Shown here: one piece after another, positions 1-9,240 of the stretch
Numbering within the stretch: position 1 is the first letter of the stretch
Layout of the letters: each line of letters opens with the position of its first letter
NCBI GenBank assembly: GCA_036346205.1
Contig: JARFJB010000928.1
Coordinates: forward strand, 756,001-820,000
Length of the DNA: 64,000 nucleotides
Source of the DNA: Vesta saturnalis
Taxonomy: Eukaryota > Arthropoda > Insecta > Coleoptera > Lampyridae
Reading direction: 5' to 3'
Made by a program: the position numbers and the translations under genes
The notes under the pieces: model-generated
The model's input: the letters and a program-made list of their open reading frames with translations, nothing else
The model's database searches: none
What the model was told of the DNA's origin: nothing

Positions 1-207
1 TTCAACTCTCTCTCTCTCGGCACATACAGCTTCATAAAAAAGGGTCGAAAACGAATAGAAAACAGCATTCACAAATATTAACTTTAAAATTAAATTGGAA
101 AAGAAAATACTTGTTAAGAAAGGAGAAAAGAAACGACTGAAATAAGAGAAACACCAAACAAGCAGACAAAAGTGCAGAGAGGCAAGAGTGTTATGTGACT
201 GCGACAA

Positions 208-483
208 GATGAAAATGATACTGATGAAAGCAAAATATGTGATCGTGATGAGCTAGACGATCTTTCTCATTTTTCTGATAATGATCGATGCCTTATATGT
301 GATGAATTTGGAAAATCAAAGGAACTGTGGTTCAGATTCACTCTTTGTAGAAACTTGGCTCGCAAAGATTTTAGCGGAGTTAATAGTGCTGATAATTACA
401 AATGTGATTATTGTGCCTGGTATAAACTCCGTCAATTCCTGTCAATTTTAAAAAGAGTAAGATTACTTTCTAGGTCTATGTAA
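208..483 (+). pseudogene. C-terminal zinc-finger tail of a DDE transposase (pogo/Tigger-like), fragment
   Basis: An open reading frame without its own start runs from 208 to a stop near 483. It begins with an acidic stretch (DENDTDES) and then shows a cysteine pattern: CLIC, then FGKSKELWFR, one Cys, then SADNYKCDYC. Such Cys-rich tails (paired CxxC motifs around ELWFRC and DNYxCDxC) are known at the end of many insect pogo/jerky-like transposases. The His/Cys expected in the middle is degraded (LARKDFSG). Upstream is an in-frame stop at about 195-197, so only the tail is left. I see no DDE core next to it. The assignment rests on motif memory only, and another PHD-like zinc-finger protein is possible. 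Confidence 0.42.
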
Positions 484-2290
484 GGCGTAGTAAATGAATT
501 GAAGTACGTTTTTGTGACAGTTGCAATCCTGCAATACATTTTTTGGCTTAGGTGCGTCATCTTCGACACGTTTCCTGTACCACATAAGGAAATGGCGTGA
601 ACACATATGTTTAATACAGAGTAAATTCAATAAAATTCTGTCATATGTACACTGTAACAGTTCAACACGAATTAAAATCTTAATAAAGCTAAGTATTTGT
701 TATTGGTAACAATGATACAAAATTATTTTCTATCTTTCAGTTCGTACACGTGCATAATTCAATTAATTAACCACCATTTAAAACTAATTCCTGCAGCACA
801 AAGAAATATTACAGCCACGTTTGAGTTGGACGTCTATCGAACTGTGCAAAAATTGGTAAATGTGTCGTTAATTTGAACATGAGGACGTAATCGGTTTATT
901 TTCAGAATTAGGCACATAACTAATTAAGGAAATAGTATTTCTTTTAGTTTTACCCTGAACAAACACATCGATTTTATTTAATTGAATGGATACGTTGCGT
1001 TTACAACTCATTATTATAGATAATTCGAGTTCTCCCTTTATGAATTTTAATAGCAGATTAATTACTTTATTTACATCGTTAGATTTGATTTCACAGACCC
1101 GACCATTAAAACCGCCCTGTTAATATTTTACAATATATTTTCATTTATTTACTTTTTTCTCTACCCTGTTTACTTTTGTATCAATACAGTCAACATTCAC
1201 AAAAACTGAATTTTTTATACCATTCGTTTAATAACCTATTAACTTTTTTTATTGGTATGTTTCATGCTTGTATTCTGTAATGTATCTTTTGAAGTACAAA
1301 ATTTTAAATTTTTTTACCAAATCGTTTAGGCGGAAAAGGCTTCGAGTAAAATGCTACAATATTCCCCAATTTTCGGTTTATTTAAAGAAAATAGGTTTTA
1401 TGTTGATTATGAGTAAAGCTTATGTTAATAAATCCACAGTCGTAAGTGGGTAATACAATAGCACCTGTATAAAGTAAAATAAAGAATGTATTTTAATGAA
1501 GAAATATTTATTTATTTTATTCAATTTGGTGGTTTGTACTACCGCGCAGGTCAATACGTCTCTTCAAAGGCGGCAAGACGTCTCAGATATAACTACACTC
1601 AGAACCATGATATTACGAATAATAATAAAAATAAACTCAATTTCTAATAAACGATAACAAAATTGTATCAATCTATTTACTGTGTAACGATTGTCGCTTG
1701 GCTTTCCTTCCATAAAAACTATACATCGGATTATACATGGTGCAGAACTCGTGTAACCAGGAAGAGCATGAGATTTAGCTTACTCGAGATTTCAATCTAT
1801 ATACCCCCTTCATCCTTACATAGTACTTATCAATATTGTTAGTAGAAGGGGGCACTTTTTGATCCGGACCTTCGAATGGGGACACTTTTTGATTCTGAAG
1901 TTAGCTACAGTTGGGCCCGCTGAAAAGTCGACGCATGCGCCCTCTGTAGTACTTAATTCCAGCCCCTTGACGGCAAGCTACCGCAGACACGTTTAATGTA
2001 CCTTAATTGCCGGTTTCTTTTCAGAAGTCATTTTCAACCTCTTGACGACGTATTTATGATCCCCACCCGTAATTAGGGTCCTTTCGGCAGTGTTTTTTGT
2101 TGGTAGTCTATCCCTGTAGGGTGGCAGCAGCAGACAAACACATTTCCATTTGATTGATCTGCCAACGGATTTCTTATTACAAATCAATGTTAAGCCCTAA
2201 AGTAACATAGAAATAAAATCAAGATAAAGTACTTCACGAATTTCCCAAATCGTTAATATAAAGTAATTATTTTCTGGATTTCTCCAGTTA
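484..2290. other. Unassigned AT-rich DNA
   Basis: No recognisable gene. Short open frames are random in composition. At about 1852-1892 a phrase of the form GGGGRCACTTTTTGATYC occurs twice about 30 bases apart. A less AT-rich part (about 1840-2170) may be a relic repeat that I cannot classify. Confidence 0.4.
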
Positions 2291-2515
2291 TGTAACCGCA
2301 GTAACATCCTTTCATTATTCAAATGCCTCGGACGTACTTGGAAAAACCCACTAATTAGGTAATTACGAGAAAGGCAAACAGACCTTGAAAAATGCAATTT
2401 ATGATGTTCACATTCTTTTGTATGTACGCCGTGGGGACTTCCCAGATATGTGACTAACAATGACATCCTTTCACTATTCAAATACCTTGTTTGTAAAAAA
2501 CCCACTAATTGCATA
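2286..2515. repeat. Two-copy diverged tandem repeat, period about 159
   Basis: ACATCCTTTCA begins at 2304 and again at 2463. Each copy continues with a similar ATTCAAATRCCT segment and ends in AAACCCACTAATT. The short open frame on the minus strand here follows from the duplication and does not look like a gene. Confidence 0.7.
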
Positions 2516-2558
2516 CGAGACCGAGAAGTCCACTTTCATTTCCAATTATGATAATTGC

Positions 2559-2692
2559 TTCTGCCAACCTTATTCGATTTAACACAAAAACAAAACCAAC
2601 GTGCAAGTCTAGGATGCTGATTTGAAATCAACTTCTGCCACCCTTATTCGAATTAATACAAAAACAAACACAAAATTCAAGTCTAGGATGGT
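2559..2692. repeat. Two-copy tandem repeat, period 74
   Basis: TTCTGCCAACCTTATTCGA at 2559 recurs as TTCTGCCACCCTTATTCGA at 2633. Both copies run on to the same AAGTCTAGGATG ending. The pair directly precedes the hexanucleotide array. Confidence 0.75.
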
Positions 2693-2696
2693 TTGC

Positions 2697-2697
2697 T

Positions 2698-2772
<75 letters not shown>

Positions 2773-2855
2773 ACGTCCGCGCCTGCGCTGGCGCTTGATG
2801 TTGCGCTTGCGTTTGTGTTTGCGTTTGCGTTTTCGTTTGCGTTTGCGTTTTTTGA
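2697..2855. repeat. (GCGTCT)n hexanucleotide microsatellite, degenerating to (GCGTTT)n
   Basis: Perfect GCGTCT units run to about 2770, followed by decayed units with GCGTTT and GCGCTT. The array reads straight into the endonuclease fragment that follows. Confidence 0.95.
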
Positions 2856-3180
2856 GTTTGTTGAGCTCTTAGATTATGACCATAGCAAAATATTAATAAT
2901 GAGTGATTTTAACATACCATATTTTAATGACATTATTATTAAAGATACAAAATCTATAATGATGAACAGTTTTATTGAACTTTTTAATTTACATCAACGC
3001 AATAATATTGTAAATATTTACAATACATATTTAGATTTGGTACTCTCTAACCTAATGTGTGAGGTTACTAGCGATTGTACTTCACTAATCCTAGCAGATG
3101 TGTATCATCCTGCATTGCAAATTTTACTTCGTCTAACCACAAAATCTTTACCTTGTTTTCCTAATAATAAATCAAAGCTG
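2856..3180 (+). pseudogene. LINE endonuclease-domain fragment
   Basis: The frame reads ILIMSDFNIPYFND, where SDFN stands in the place of the conserved GDFN of APE-type LINE endonucleases. It continues with YLDLVLSNL and DVYHPALQI, which match the later endonuclease blocks (LDLVLSN and the D/S-H-x-P-L region). About 105 residues of one domain are present. The 5' side is a hexanucleotide repeat and the 3' side a GTGGGTGC repeat, so both borders are repeat junctions. The clade cannot be set; it is jockey/CR1-like by eye. Confidence 0.65.
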
Positions 3181-3250
3181 CGGGTGGGTGCGTGGGTGCG
3201 TGGGTGCGTGGGTGCGTGCGCGCGTGCGTGCGTGTGTGTGTGTGTCTGTC
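3181..3250. repeat. GTGGGTGC / GTGTGCG microsatellite
   Basis: Repeats of GTGGGTGC pass into GCGTGCGTGTGTG. The tract truncates the endonuclease fragment on its left and abuts the Penelope RT on its right. Confidence 0.93.
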
Positions 3251-3289
3251 GGTTTTCCCTAAACATTAAAAGATAGGTAATAGTTATTT

Positions 3290-4085
3290 TTAGAATTAGT
3301 GTGTCAAAAAAAGATGAACTTCCATTAATTTGCTTTCCATAGTAAATTGCGTGCTAGGATGTATATTTTTTATGAAAATAAAAAAATTCATGTAGTGCTT
3401 CTTCTCCATGTCTCCAACTAACAAATGTGTCATCTACATATCTATACCAGGGCTTTAGTGCATCTTGTACCGCAAATGTTTCAATTTTTTTCATGTAAAA
3501 ATTAGCTATAACAGGAATAAGAGGGCTAGCTACACCATCAAGCTATTCGCAGACAGAAAAAGAATTGCTACATACTTTGGAAAAATACGACCAATATATT
3601 CGATAGTTTATTTTAGAGGGACTTTTGTAAAAAGGGAAACAATGTCAAAACTGACCATTATATCACCCTCTACAATTTTGATATTATGTGTTTTTTCTAT
3701 AAAGTCAGTAGAATTTTAAATATATTGTGGTGTTTCCTGATATGAGGTAAAATACAGAACATTAGGTTTAAGGATTTTTGGTAAACCGTATAATTTTGGT
3801 GAAAGAGATTCAAAGTGAGCTAGTTTACTCTTTATTTCTTCAGGAATAGATGGTAATTTAATAAGTTTTAATTTTTAATAGAAACGCTTTGCAGGATCTT
3901 TTTGTAGTTCACGATAAGTCTGTGATTCCAACAGTTCTTCTACTTTAATGTTACAGTCGTTCATATTTAATATAACAGTTGCATTTCCTTTATCTTATTG
4001 TAATATTATTATATTTTCATTACGTTTAATATGAAATAAAGCAGGGCGTTGACGAAATGATAAGTTACTCTTTGGAGGTTCTGCT
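3290..4085 (-). pseudogene. Penelope-like element reverse transcriptase, decayed
   Basis: Read on the minus strand across several frames, the order of blocks is that of Penelope-like reverse transcriptases: SNLSFRQRPALFHIKRNENI, a stop, then DKGNATVI, SPKLYGLPKILKPN, FDIVSLFTKVP, SPLIPVIANFYMKKIE, WYRYVDDTFVSWRHGEEALHEF and finally IHPSTQFTME. The catalytic YVDD is encoded at 3429-3440. Known family order is RT then a GIY-YIG endonuclease. Here the GIY-YIG does not follow on this strand, because a microsatellite starts at the 3' border. Several stops and frameshifts make it non-functional. The N-terminal border meets a Tc1-like relic near 4085. Confidence 0.88.
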
Positions 4086-4094
4086 TTACGTAAT

Positions 4095-4811
4095 ATGTTA
4101 AAAATGTTAAAAATTATGCTAAAAATGCCCCCAGTAAGAAAACAACGAAACTTTGCCCAAGTTTCAGATCTTGACAGGGTTAGAGTTGTCGGCATGAAAG
4201 AAGCAGGTTTATCATTTCGAGAAATCGGCAGAAGAGTTAATCTATACCACACCACGGTGGCCTGCATTTGGTCTTCTTGGTCTGAAGAAGGCATTCAACG
4301 ACCTCGTCGCAGTGGAAGACCACCATGCAGCACCAATGATCGTGAAGAACGACCTCTTAGGCGGATGGCCACAAGAGATCGGTTTCAGTCAACAAGGTCT
4401 GTTGCCGTGAACTGGACAGGAGCTATTGGTCGTCACCTATCAATGTCAACAGTCTACAGAAGAATTAAGTCTTCTGGATTATATTCGTATAGTATTGGTA
4501 TTTAGCAACAAGATAATGCTAGACCACATACCGCACATGCTACAAGAAGGTTTCTGGATCAAGTGCAGCTACCAGTATTACCGTGGCCTGCGCGATCGCC
4601 AGATCTTTCGCCTATTGAACATGTATGGGACATGATGGGTCGAAGACTAAGGCAACTACGAAGGCCCCCAAACAACTTGGATGAACTACATCACCATCTT
4701 CAGGTAGCCTGGGATGAAATGCCTCAGGAGGATATAGACCATCTCATAGAAAGCATGCCTCGGAGAGTGAACGCCTGCATTGCTGTGCGTGGCGATGCTA
4801 CACACTATTAA
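4095..4811 (+). pseudogene. Tc1-like transposase with internal deletion
   Basis: The first open frame (4095-4505) carries a paired-like helix-turn-helix DNA-binding region: RVRVVGMKEAGLSFREIGRR and TTVACIWSSW, then the GRPP hinge and MSTVYRRIKSSGL. After a frame change the second half reads QQDNARPHTAHATRRFL, then WPARSPDLSPIEHVWDMMGR and ends at 4811. These are the second and third acidic positions of the Tc1 DDE catalytic core. The block with the first catalytic Asp (normally in an FSDESRF-like motif) is missing, so the copy lacks part of its active site. No clear terminal inverted repeat was found on the left. The relic lies between two pieces of Penelope RT. Confidence 0.9.
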
Positions 4812-4960
4812 CATTTTCTGGCTAACTGTTAATATTTTGCCTTCAAAATTTCATCATCTTATACATGTTAATAAAGCATTATTTTACAATACTTTCAAGA
4901 TCATAGCATTATTATTTCTAAGTGGTGCATTTCAGTTGAAACGTAGTGTATATATATATA

Positions 4961-5106
4961 TGCAACAGCTGTTCTGCTTTAATGTTGTAGTCGTTCAAAT
5001 TTAATATAACAGCATAACCTTTATCTGATTGTAATTTTTTTTATTTTGCTTGCGTTTACGATCAAACAAAGCACCGTGTTGACGAAAGAATAAGTTACTC
5101 TTAGGA
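4961..5106 (-). pseudogene. Second copy of Penelope RT N-terminal segment
   Basis: This stretch aligns base for base with about 3930-4078, in the same orientation and with substitutions. Shared landmarks are the ATTTAATATAACAG block, TTTATCTGATTG against TTTATCTTATTG, and GTTGACGAAA followed by AATAAGTTACTCT against GATAAGTTACTCT. Read on the minus strand it gives NLFFRQHGALFDRKR. The divergence shows it is a separate old Penelope copy and not a target-site duplication of the Tc1 relic. Confidence 0.8.
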
Positions 5107-5370
5107 GTGTATAAGTTACCTTGTTCATGTGGAACAGTATACAATGAAACCCCGAAACGTATCTTTGATACAAGACTTAAGGAATATATGAGATTTTGAA
5201 GATCGAGAGAAGTATGCGGTATGTGCCCATGCTTTAAATAGTTTAAACCAGGACAATAAATTTGATAAATGGAAATATTGTCCAGAAAAACTCATTATAT
5301 GTTCGTTTACAACTTGAAGCTGTTGAAATATATAAATGTCATATCTTCAGTAGCCAAGAAGAAAATCCCT
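5107..5370 (+). pseudogene. Penelope-like GIY-YIG endonuclease domain, decayed
   Basis: The plus strand reads YKLPCSCGTVYNETPKRIFD then TRLKEYMR. This matches the start of the Penelope GIY-YIG domain (YxIPCSCGKVYIGxT...TRLKEH). After frameshifts come EKYAVCAHALNSLNQDN and VRLQLEAVEIYKCHIFSSQE, matching the usual EKSAVAEHAL and VRLxxEAVEIYKH blocks. It lies head-to-head with the RT segment at 4961-5106, which is on the opposite strand, so the two cannot belong to one colinear ORF. Confidence 0.82.
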
Positions 5371-5899
5371 TTTAAATAGGTTTGGCATCTTATAATCAAA
5401 ATAAGGCACAATAGTACGTCTTAATTTTAAATATAGCTTTTGGTATGTGTTTTTCGACATTAATCACAATGATTAGGAATATAAGTTGGGTTCGCTTCTC
5501 GTACGGCGTGCGATCAACCGCGCTAAAATAAAAGACATAATTACCGAACTTATTAAATACAAAAAGCTGTTTTGCTATGAGTTAACGTCCAAAGCGGGAA
5601 TATCTTCCTCTATTAGATGGGTGCATCAATGAGATACCATGAACTTAGTGCACAATTGAAATTACTGAGTAAAATTAAAATGATTACTTTTCTAAAAATT
5701 CTAAATATTTGGACAGCAGGTATTAGAAAGCTTTTTCTTACTATTTCACATATTCAATAGATTCTAACCTTAGCTGACTAGGTAATTATACAGATGCCTG
5801 TCAGTAAAGTCAATTTTTTGGAATAACTACTCATACCTGTGATTCATTATTAACTAATTGCTTAACATATTCGAAGAAAACACAACCAGTGTGTCTAGG
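5371..5899. other. Segment inside a Penelope 3' region, mostly absent from the second copy
   Basis: Between the GIY-YIG end and the shared 3' region there are about 530 bases here but only about 100 in the copy at 18.6-19.3 kb. Either an insertion occurred here or a deletion there. No terminal repeats or coding signal were recognised. Confidence 0.4.
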
Positions 5900-6311
5900 T
5901 TTTTGCTGTGATTTTTCCTAGACCTTGAAGTAAATGCGTTACCAATTATATGTTAAATTACCACAGCACTAGGGTTTAACATATGTAGTTGACACTAAAA
6001 TTAAAATTAAAAATTATATACAACGTACTACATTGTGTTTTTACTGTAAAATATCACTTTGATTTATTAACAAAGCTATTTCTTTGTTAGATTTGACTGC
6101 ATTATTTTAATTGATGTCAAGTTTCTATTTGTGAACGATTTTGTTAATTTCAAATTAAAGTTTTTCACAACTTCACACTTACTTCATAAATTGATTAAAT
6201 TTTGTTAAATTTGTTGTTCGGTTATGACATTTTTCACTGTTAGCCTTCGACCGGTAGCGGGTGTTCTGATTTGTCATCTTGAAGGCAGTTTAATAATATT
6301 TAATTTATTAA
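5900..6311 (+). repeat. Penelope-like element 3' region, part 1 (left of piggyBac)
   Basis: Aligns with 18830-19122. Shared segments include CTTGAA-TAAATGCGTTACCAATTA, AAGTTTCTATTTGTGAA, AAATTTTGTTAAATTT, ACTGTTAGCCTTCG and CAGTTTAATAATATTTAATT. It ends at the TTAA where the piggyBac element starts. Confidence 0.82.
6308..6311. repeat. TTAA target-site duplication, left
   Basis: TTAA directly precedes the CCCTTGTG terminus. The partner is at 9013-9016. TTAA is the specific target of piggyBac transposases. Confidence 0.93.
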
Positions 6312-6325
6312 CCCTTGTGTCTATA
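6312..6325 (+). repeat. piggyBac left terminal inverted repeat
   Basis: CCCTTGTGTCTATA, flanked outside by TTAA. The leading CCC is typical of piggyBac termini. Confidence 0.95.
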
Positions 6326-6518
6326 CTTACATACCAGGGTGTGTTAGCGTAAAATATTGACAAAAAAGTACTATTATTTTACAGCGTAATGAAACGGTGT
6401 TCTTAGTAGCTGCTTATTATTTAATTGTAAGTATCATAAAAACAAAAAAACCAAAATATCGTAGTAAAAAATATTTTTTTTGGGCGCTTAAAAATAAGTT
6501 GACGCTTGTCTATGCCTA

Positions 6519-6532
6519 CACACCCGGGTGTG
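6519..6532. repeat. 14-base perfect palindrome inside piggyBac left end
   Basis: CACACCCGGGTGTG is its own complement. It lies about 200 bases inside the left end. Related imperfect palindromes of the form CATACC-AGGG-TRTG occur nearer both ends (about 6330-6343 and 8955-8968). It may be a transposase-binding or end-pairing site; that is inference. Confidence 0.6.
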
Positions 6533-6783
6533 AAGTACTTTTTGTATAGATTCTTAAATCTTACAAGGTTGTCCACGTTGCATTTTGCATTTACGCTAAT
6601 AAAAGTTATAATCCAGTTCATTCTTATCTTATCGCGTATGATACAAGATACCTATTCTTTTACATGTTGGTTTTGCAACAGTCAAACAGTCTTTATTTAT
6701 TGGTTGAAGTGAACAGTAGAACAGTTAGTGTTTGTTATTGTGTTTTTATTTTTTGGATTGTGTTGAATTTTGATTATTAAAAA

Positions 6784-8741
6784 TATGGAAGGCGGTAAAA
6801 AATTCTACGGAAAGTAAAAGTAAAAGAGTTTTATCATCTTCGGAACTCAAAAGACTATCGTATGAAAAGCATGAAGAATACTTGAAAAATTTGATTCGAT
6901 GACATCAGACGAGGAAAGTATCGTAAGTATTTAAATTATTTTCAACCACACTAAACCATAAAACGTGATACATTGTAGGCATCTGATTATGAAAATAATC
7001 CAGATTTTATAATAGATGTATCAGATTCAGATTTACTTAGAGTAGAGAGGTTTGATGAAGATGCTGAATCAGATGTTGAACAAATTGAGCTAATAGAAAC
7101 AGAAGACCCAGAGTATGTTGAAAATAGTGATACTGAAGAGCAGCTAGCAGAGGAATTGGCTGCAGAGCCAGACCAGCAACCACAACTGCCACTTGAAACA
7201 GATGTTTTTGTTTCTCGTGATGGTAAACAGTGGAGTAAAGTGGCACCAATAGCAAACAGGCGTCGACTTGATCATAATATTCGTCGAAATACGAGGCAGC
7301 AAGGATTACAGCCGGGCCCAAAAGCTAAAACAAAAGGATTGAGCATGTTAGCCACTTTCAAAGAGCTCATTAGTAATGAAATGTGCGATATCATCATTAG
7401 AGAAACAAATCGTCGTGCCGTACAGAGCTGCCAATTATGGAATTCAAAAATCCTAATAAAAACAACAAATTTGGAATCCACTAACACCTGTTGAATTTGA
7501 TGGATATCTTGGGATTCTGTTATTTGCTGGTGTTAGCAGATCCAATTATGAGCACAGCAAAGATTTATGGACTATCTTTGCTCATCCACTGTATCGAGCA
7601 ACTATGTCGATAAACCGTTTTTGGAATATCTCCAAGTATATTCGTTTTGACAATGGAACTACTAGAAAAGAACGTTTGATAACCGACAAATCTGCAGCGA
7701 TAACTGAAATTTGGCTAATGCTTAACGCGAATCTACGATCAAACTATAATGCTGGTGACAACGTAACTATAGATGAGCAGTTATATCCGTATCGAGGACG
7801 TACTCGGTTTACGCAGTATATTCCATCTAAGCCAGCCAGATATGGGATAAAAGTATGGTGGGCTTGCGATGGATTAACATCATATCCAGTGCATGGACAA
7901 ATTTATACAGGTATGAGTTCAGATTTTCAAAGGATCGGGTCGAAATATAACTTGTGATAATTTTTTTACAAGTTACAATCTGGCAAAAACTTTGAAAGAT
8001 GACTACAGTCTTTCCATAATTGGAACAGTCAACAAGAGACGGACTTTTATTCCTCCAGAATTTTTAATAGTGAAAAACCAACCGAGAGAATTGCTGTCAA
8101 GTCAGTTTGCTTTTTTGGACAACATTACATTGTGTTCGTATTTTCCTAAACGTAATAAAGCTGTTGTTTTGTTATCAACAACACATTATTCAACAGAGGT
8201 TGTAGGACAAGCGCGTAAACCTGAAATAATAATTGACTACAATCGAACAAAAGGGGGGGTCGATACCATGGATAAGATGTTAGGAGGGTATTCATGTAAA
8301 CGTCGTACACAAAGATGGCCTCTTGCTTTTTTTTACAACATGTTGGATGTTGCTGGATTAGCTGCGTATATAATTTATCAAACCCATAATCCACCGAAAC
8401 AAGGCGATACAAATAACCGACGTAAGTTTCTGCAACAACTTTCTCGCCAGTTAGTACTGTTTCAGGTTCAATTACGTTGCCAAAACACAGACATCACCCG
8501 AATTTTCACAACCCAAAATGCTATAGAAGCTTTATTAGAAATAAATTTGTCAACTCTTGAAGCAGCAAGCAGCGAACGCAGCTCAAGTGCGCCTAAAAGA
8601 GATTCCACCGGTCGCATTTCTCAAAAAGGAAACTGCTATTTGTGCAAAAAACGACGACCATCACGCAAAGCATGCATGACGTGCAAAAGGGCCGTCTGCA
8701 GTGAACACAGCACCATTCATACAGTCTGTGATAACTGTTGA
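6784..8741 (+). pseudogene. piggyBac transposase, frameshifted, with apparent intron and deletion
   Basis: An ATG at 6784 opens a charged N-terminus that reads through small frameshifts into MTSDEESI. A GTAAGT donor at 6923 and TTGTAG acceptor ending at 6978 give a 56-base intron that keeps the frame. The next exon is an acidic region (about 7000-7200), then a DDE_Tnp_1_7-type core: TPVEFDGYLGILLFAGVSRS, DLW, then TIDEQLYPYRGRTRFTQYIP (first catalytic Asp), TCDNFFTSYNLAKTL (second) and DYNRTKGGVDTMDKM (third). The frame changes near 7450-7480 and again near 7930. At the second break about 30 residues expected before GSGRNITCDNFF are missing. The end is a Cys-rich zinc domain (CYLCKKR, CMTC, CSEH, CDNC) that binds transposon ends in known piggyBac proteins. 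Not functional as read. Confidence 0.92.
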
Positions 8742-8998
8742 TTTCTTTTCCATTACATTTTGTACTCGTTTTTTGTTTCAAAATTATTTTTGTGTAGTCA
8801 ATGCCCTTTTTTTGTATACATTATATTTAAAAAAATAACAAAAACAGGGTTGACAAAATAATAAAAAATTACTAAATGCGTGTTTTCTATTATTTTACTA
8901 TTTTTATTGCATATACATTTCTTATAGTAAGTATTGATGTGCTAAGTCTATGTACATACCAGGGTATGCAAGTATAGATTAGAGTAGTACATTTTAGC

Positions 8999-9016
8999 TA
9001 TAGACACAAGGGTTAA
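8999..9016 (-). repeat. piggyBac right terminal inverted repeat plus right TTAA
   Basis: TATAGACACAAGGG (8999-9012) is the exact complement of the left terminus. The right TTAA copy is 9013-9016. Confidence 0.95.
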
Positions 9017-9240
9017 TGATCTAGTTATTCTATACTAAAATTGTATTCCATAGTTGGATTTATCCGTTTATCCACCTATGGTGTTAACCGCAGACTTATG
9101 CTTGAGTTTTTACTTTTTCAAATTTCATAAACTTGTTTCAGTGCCTGAAACAATTCTCAAAGTAAAAAAGTGTAAAACTACTGATGGAGATAACTGTACG
9201 AATTATCGAAACGTTTATATTTGTATAACATAATAAACAG
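9013..9240 (+). repeat. Penelope-like element 3' region, part 2 (right of piggyBac)
   Basis: Continues the alignment to 19123-19340: TTAATGATC, ATTCTWTACTAAAAT, GATGG..TAACTGTA, TTTRTATTTGTATAA and ATAATAAA occur in the same order in both places. Similarity fades beyond about 9240. Confidence 0.72.

Larger units (their letters stand above)
6312..9012 (+). mobile_element. piggyBac-like element, structurally complete ends, broken transposase
   Basis: The element is 2701 bases between TTAA copies. Terminal inverted repeats of 14 bases are identical (CCCTTGTGTCTATA at 6312-6325 and its complement at 8999-9012). A second pair of subterminal inverted repeats, TATACTTRCATACC, lies at 6322-6335 and 8963-8976 with one mismatch. 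The transposase is on the plus strand with an apparent small intron. The paralogous empty site at about 19.12 kb confirms both borders. Perfect termini with a broken ORF suggest a copy that was mobile in trans or decayed after insertion. Confidence 0.95.

Noticed and set aside
4085..4960. The RT repeats flanking the Tc1 relic as its target-site duplication
   Set aside because: They are about 146 bases long and clearly diverged. Tc1 elements duplicate only TA.
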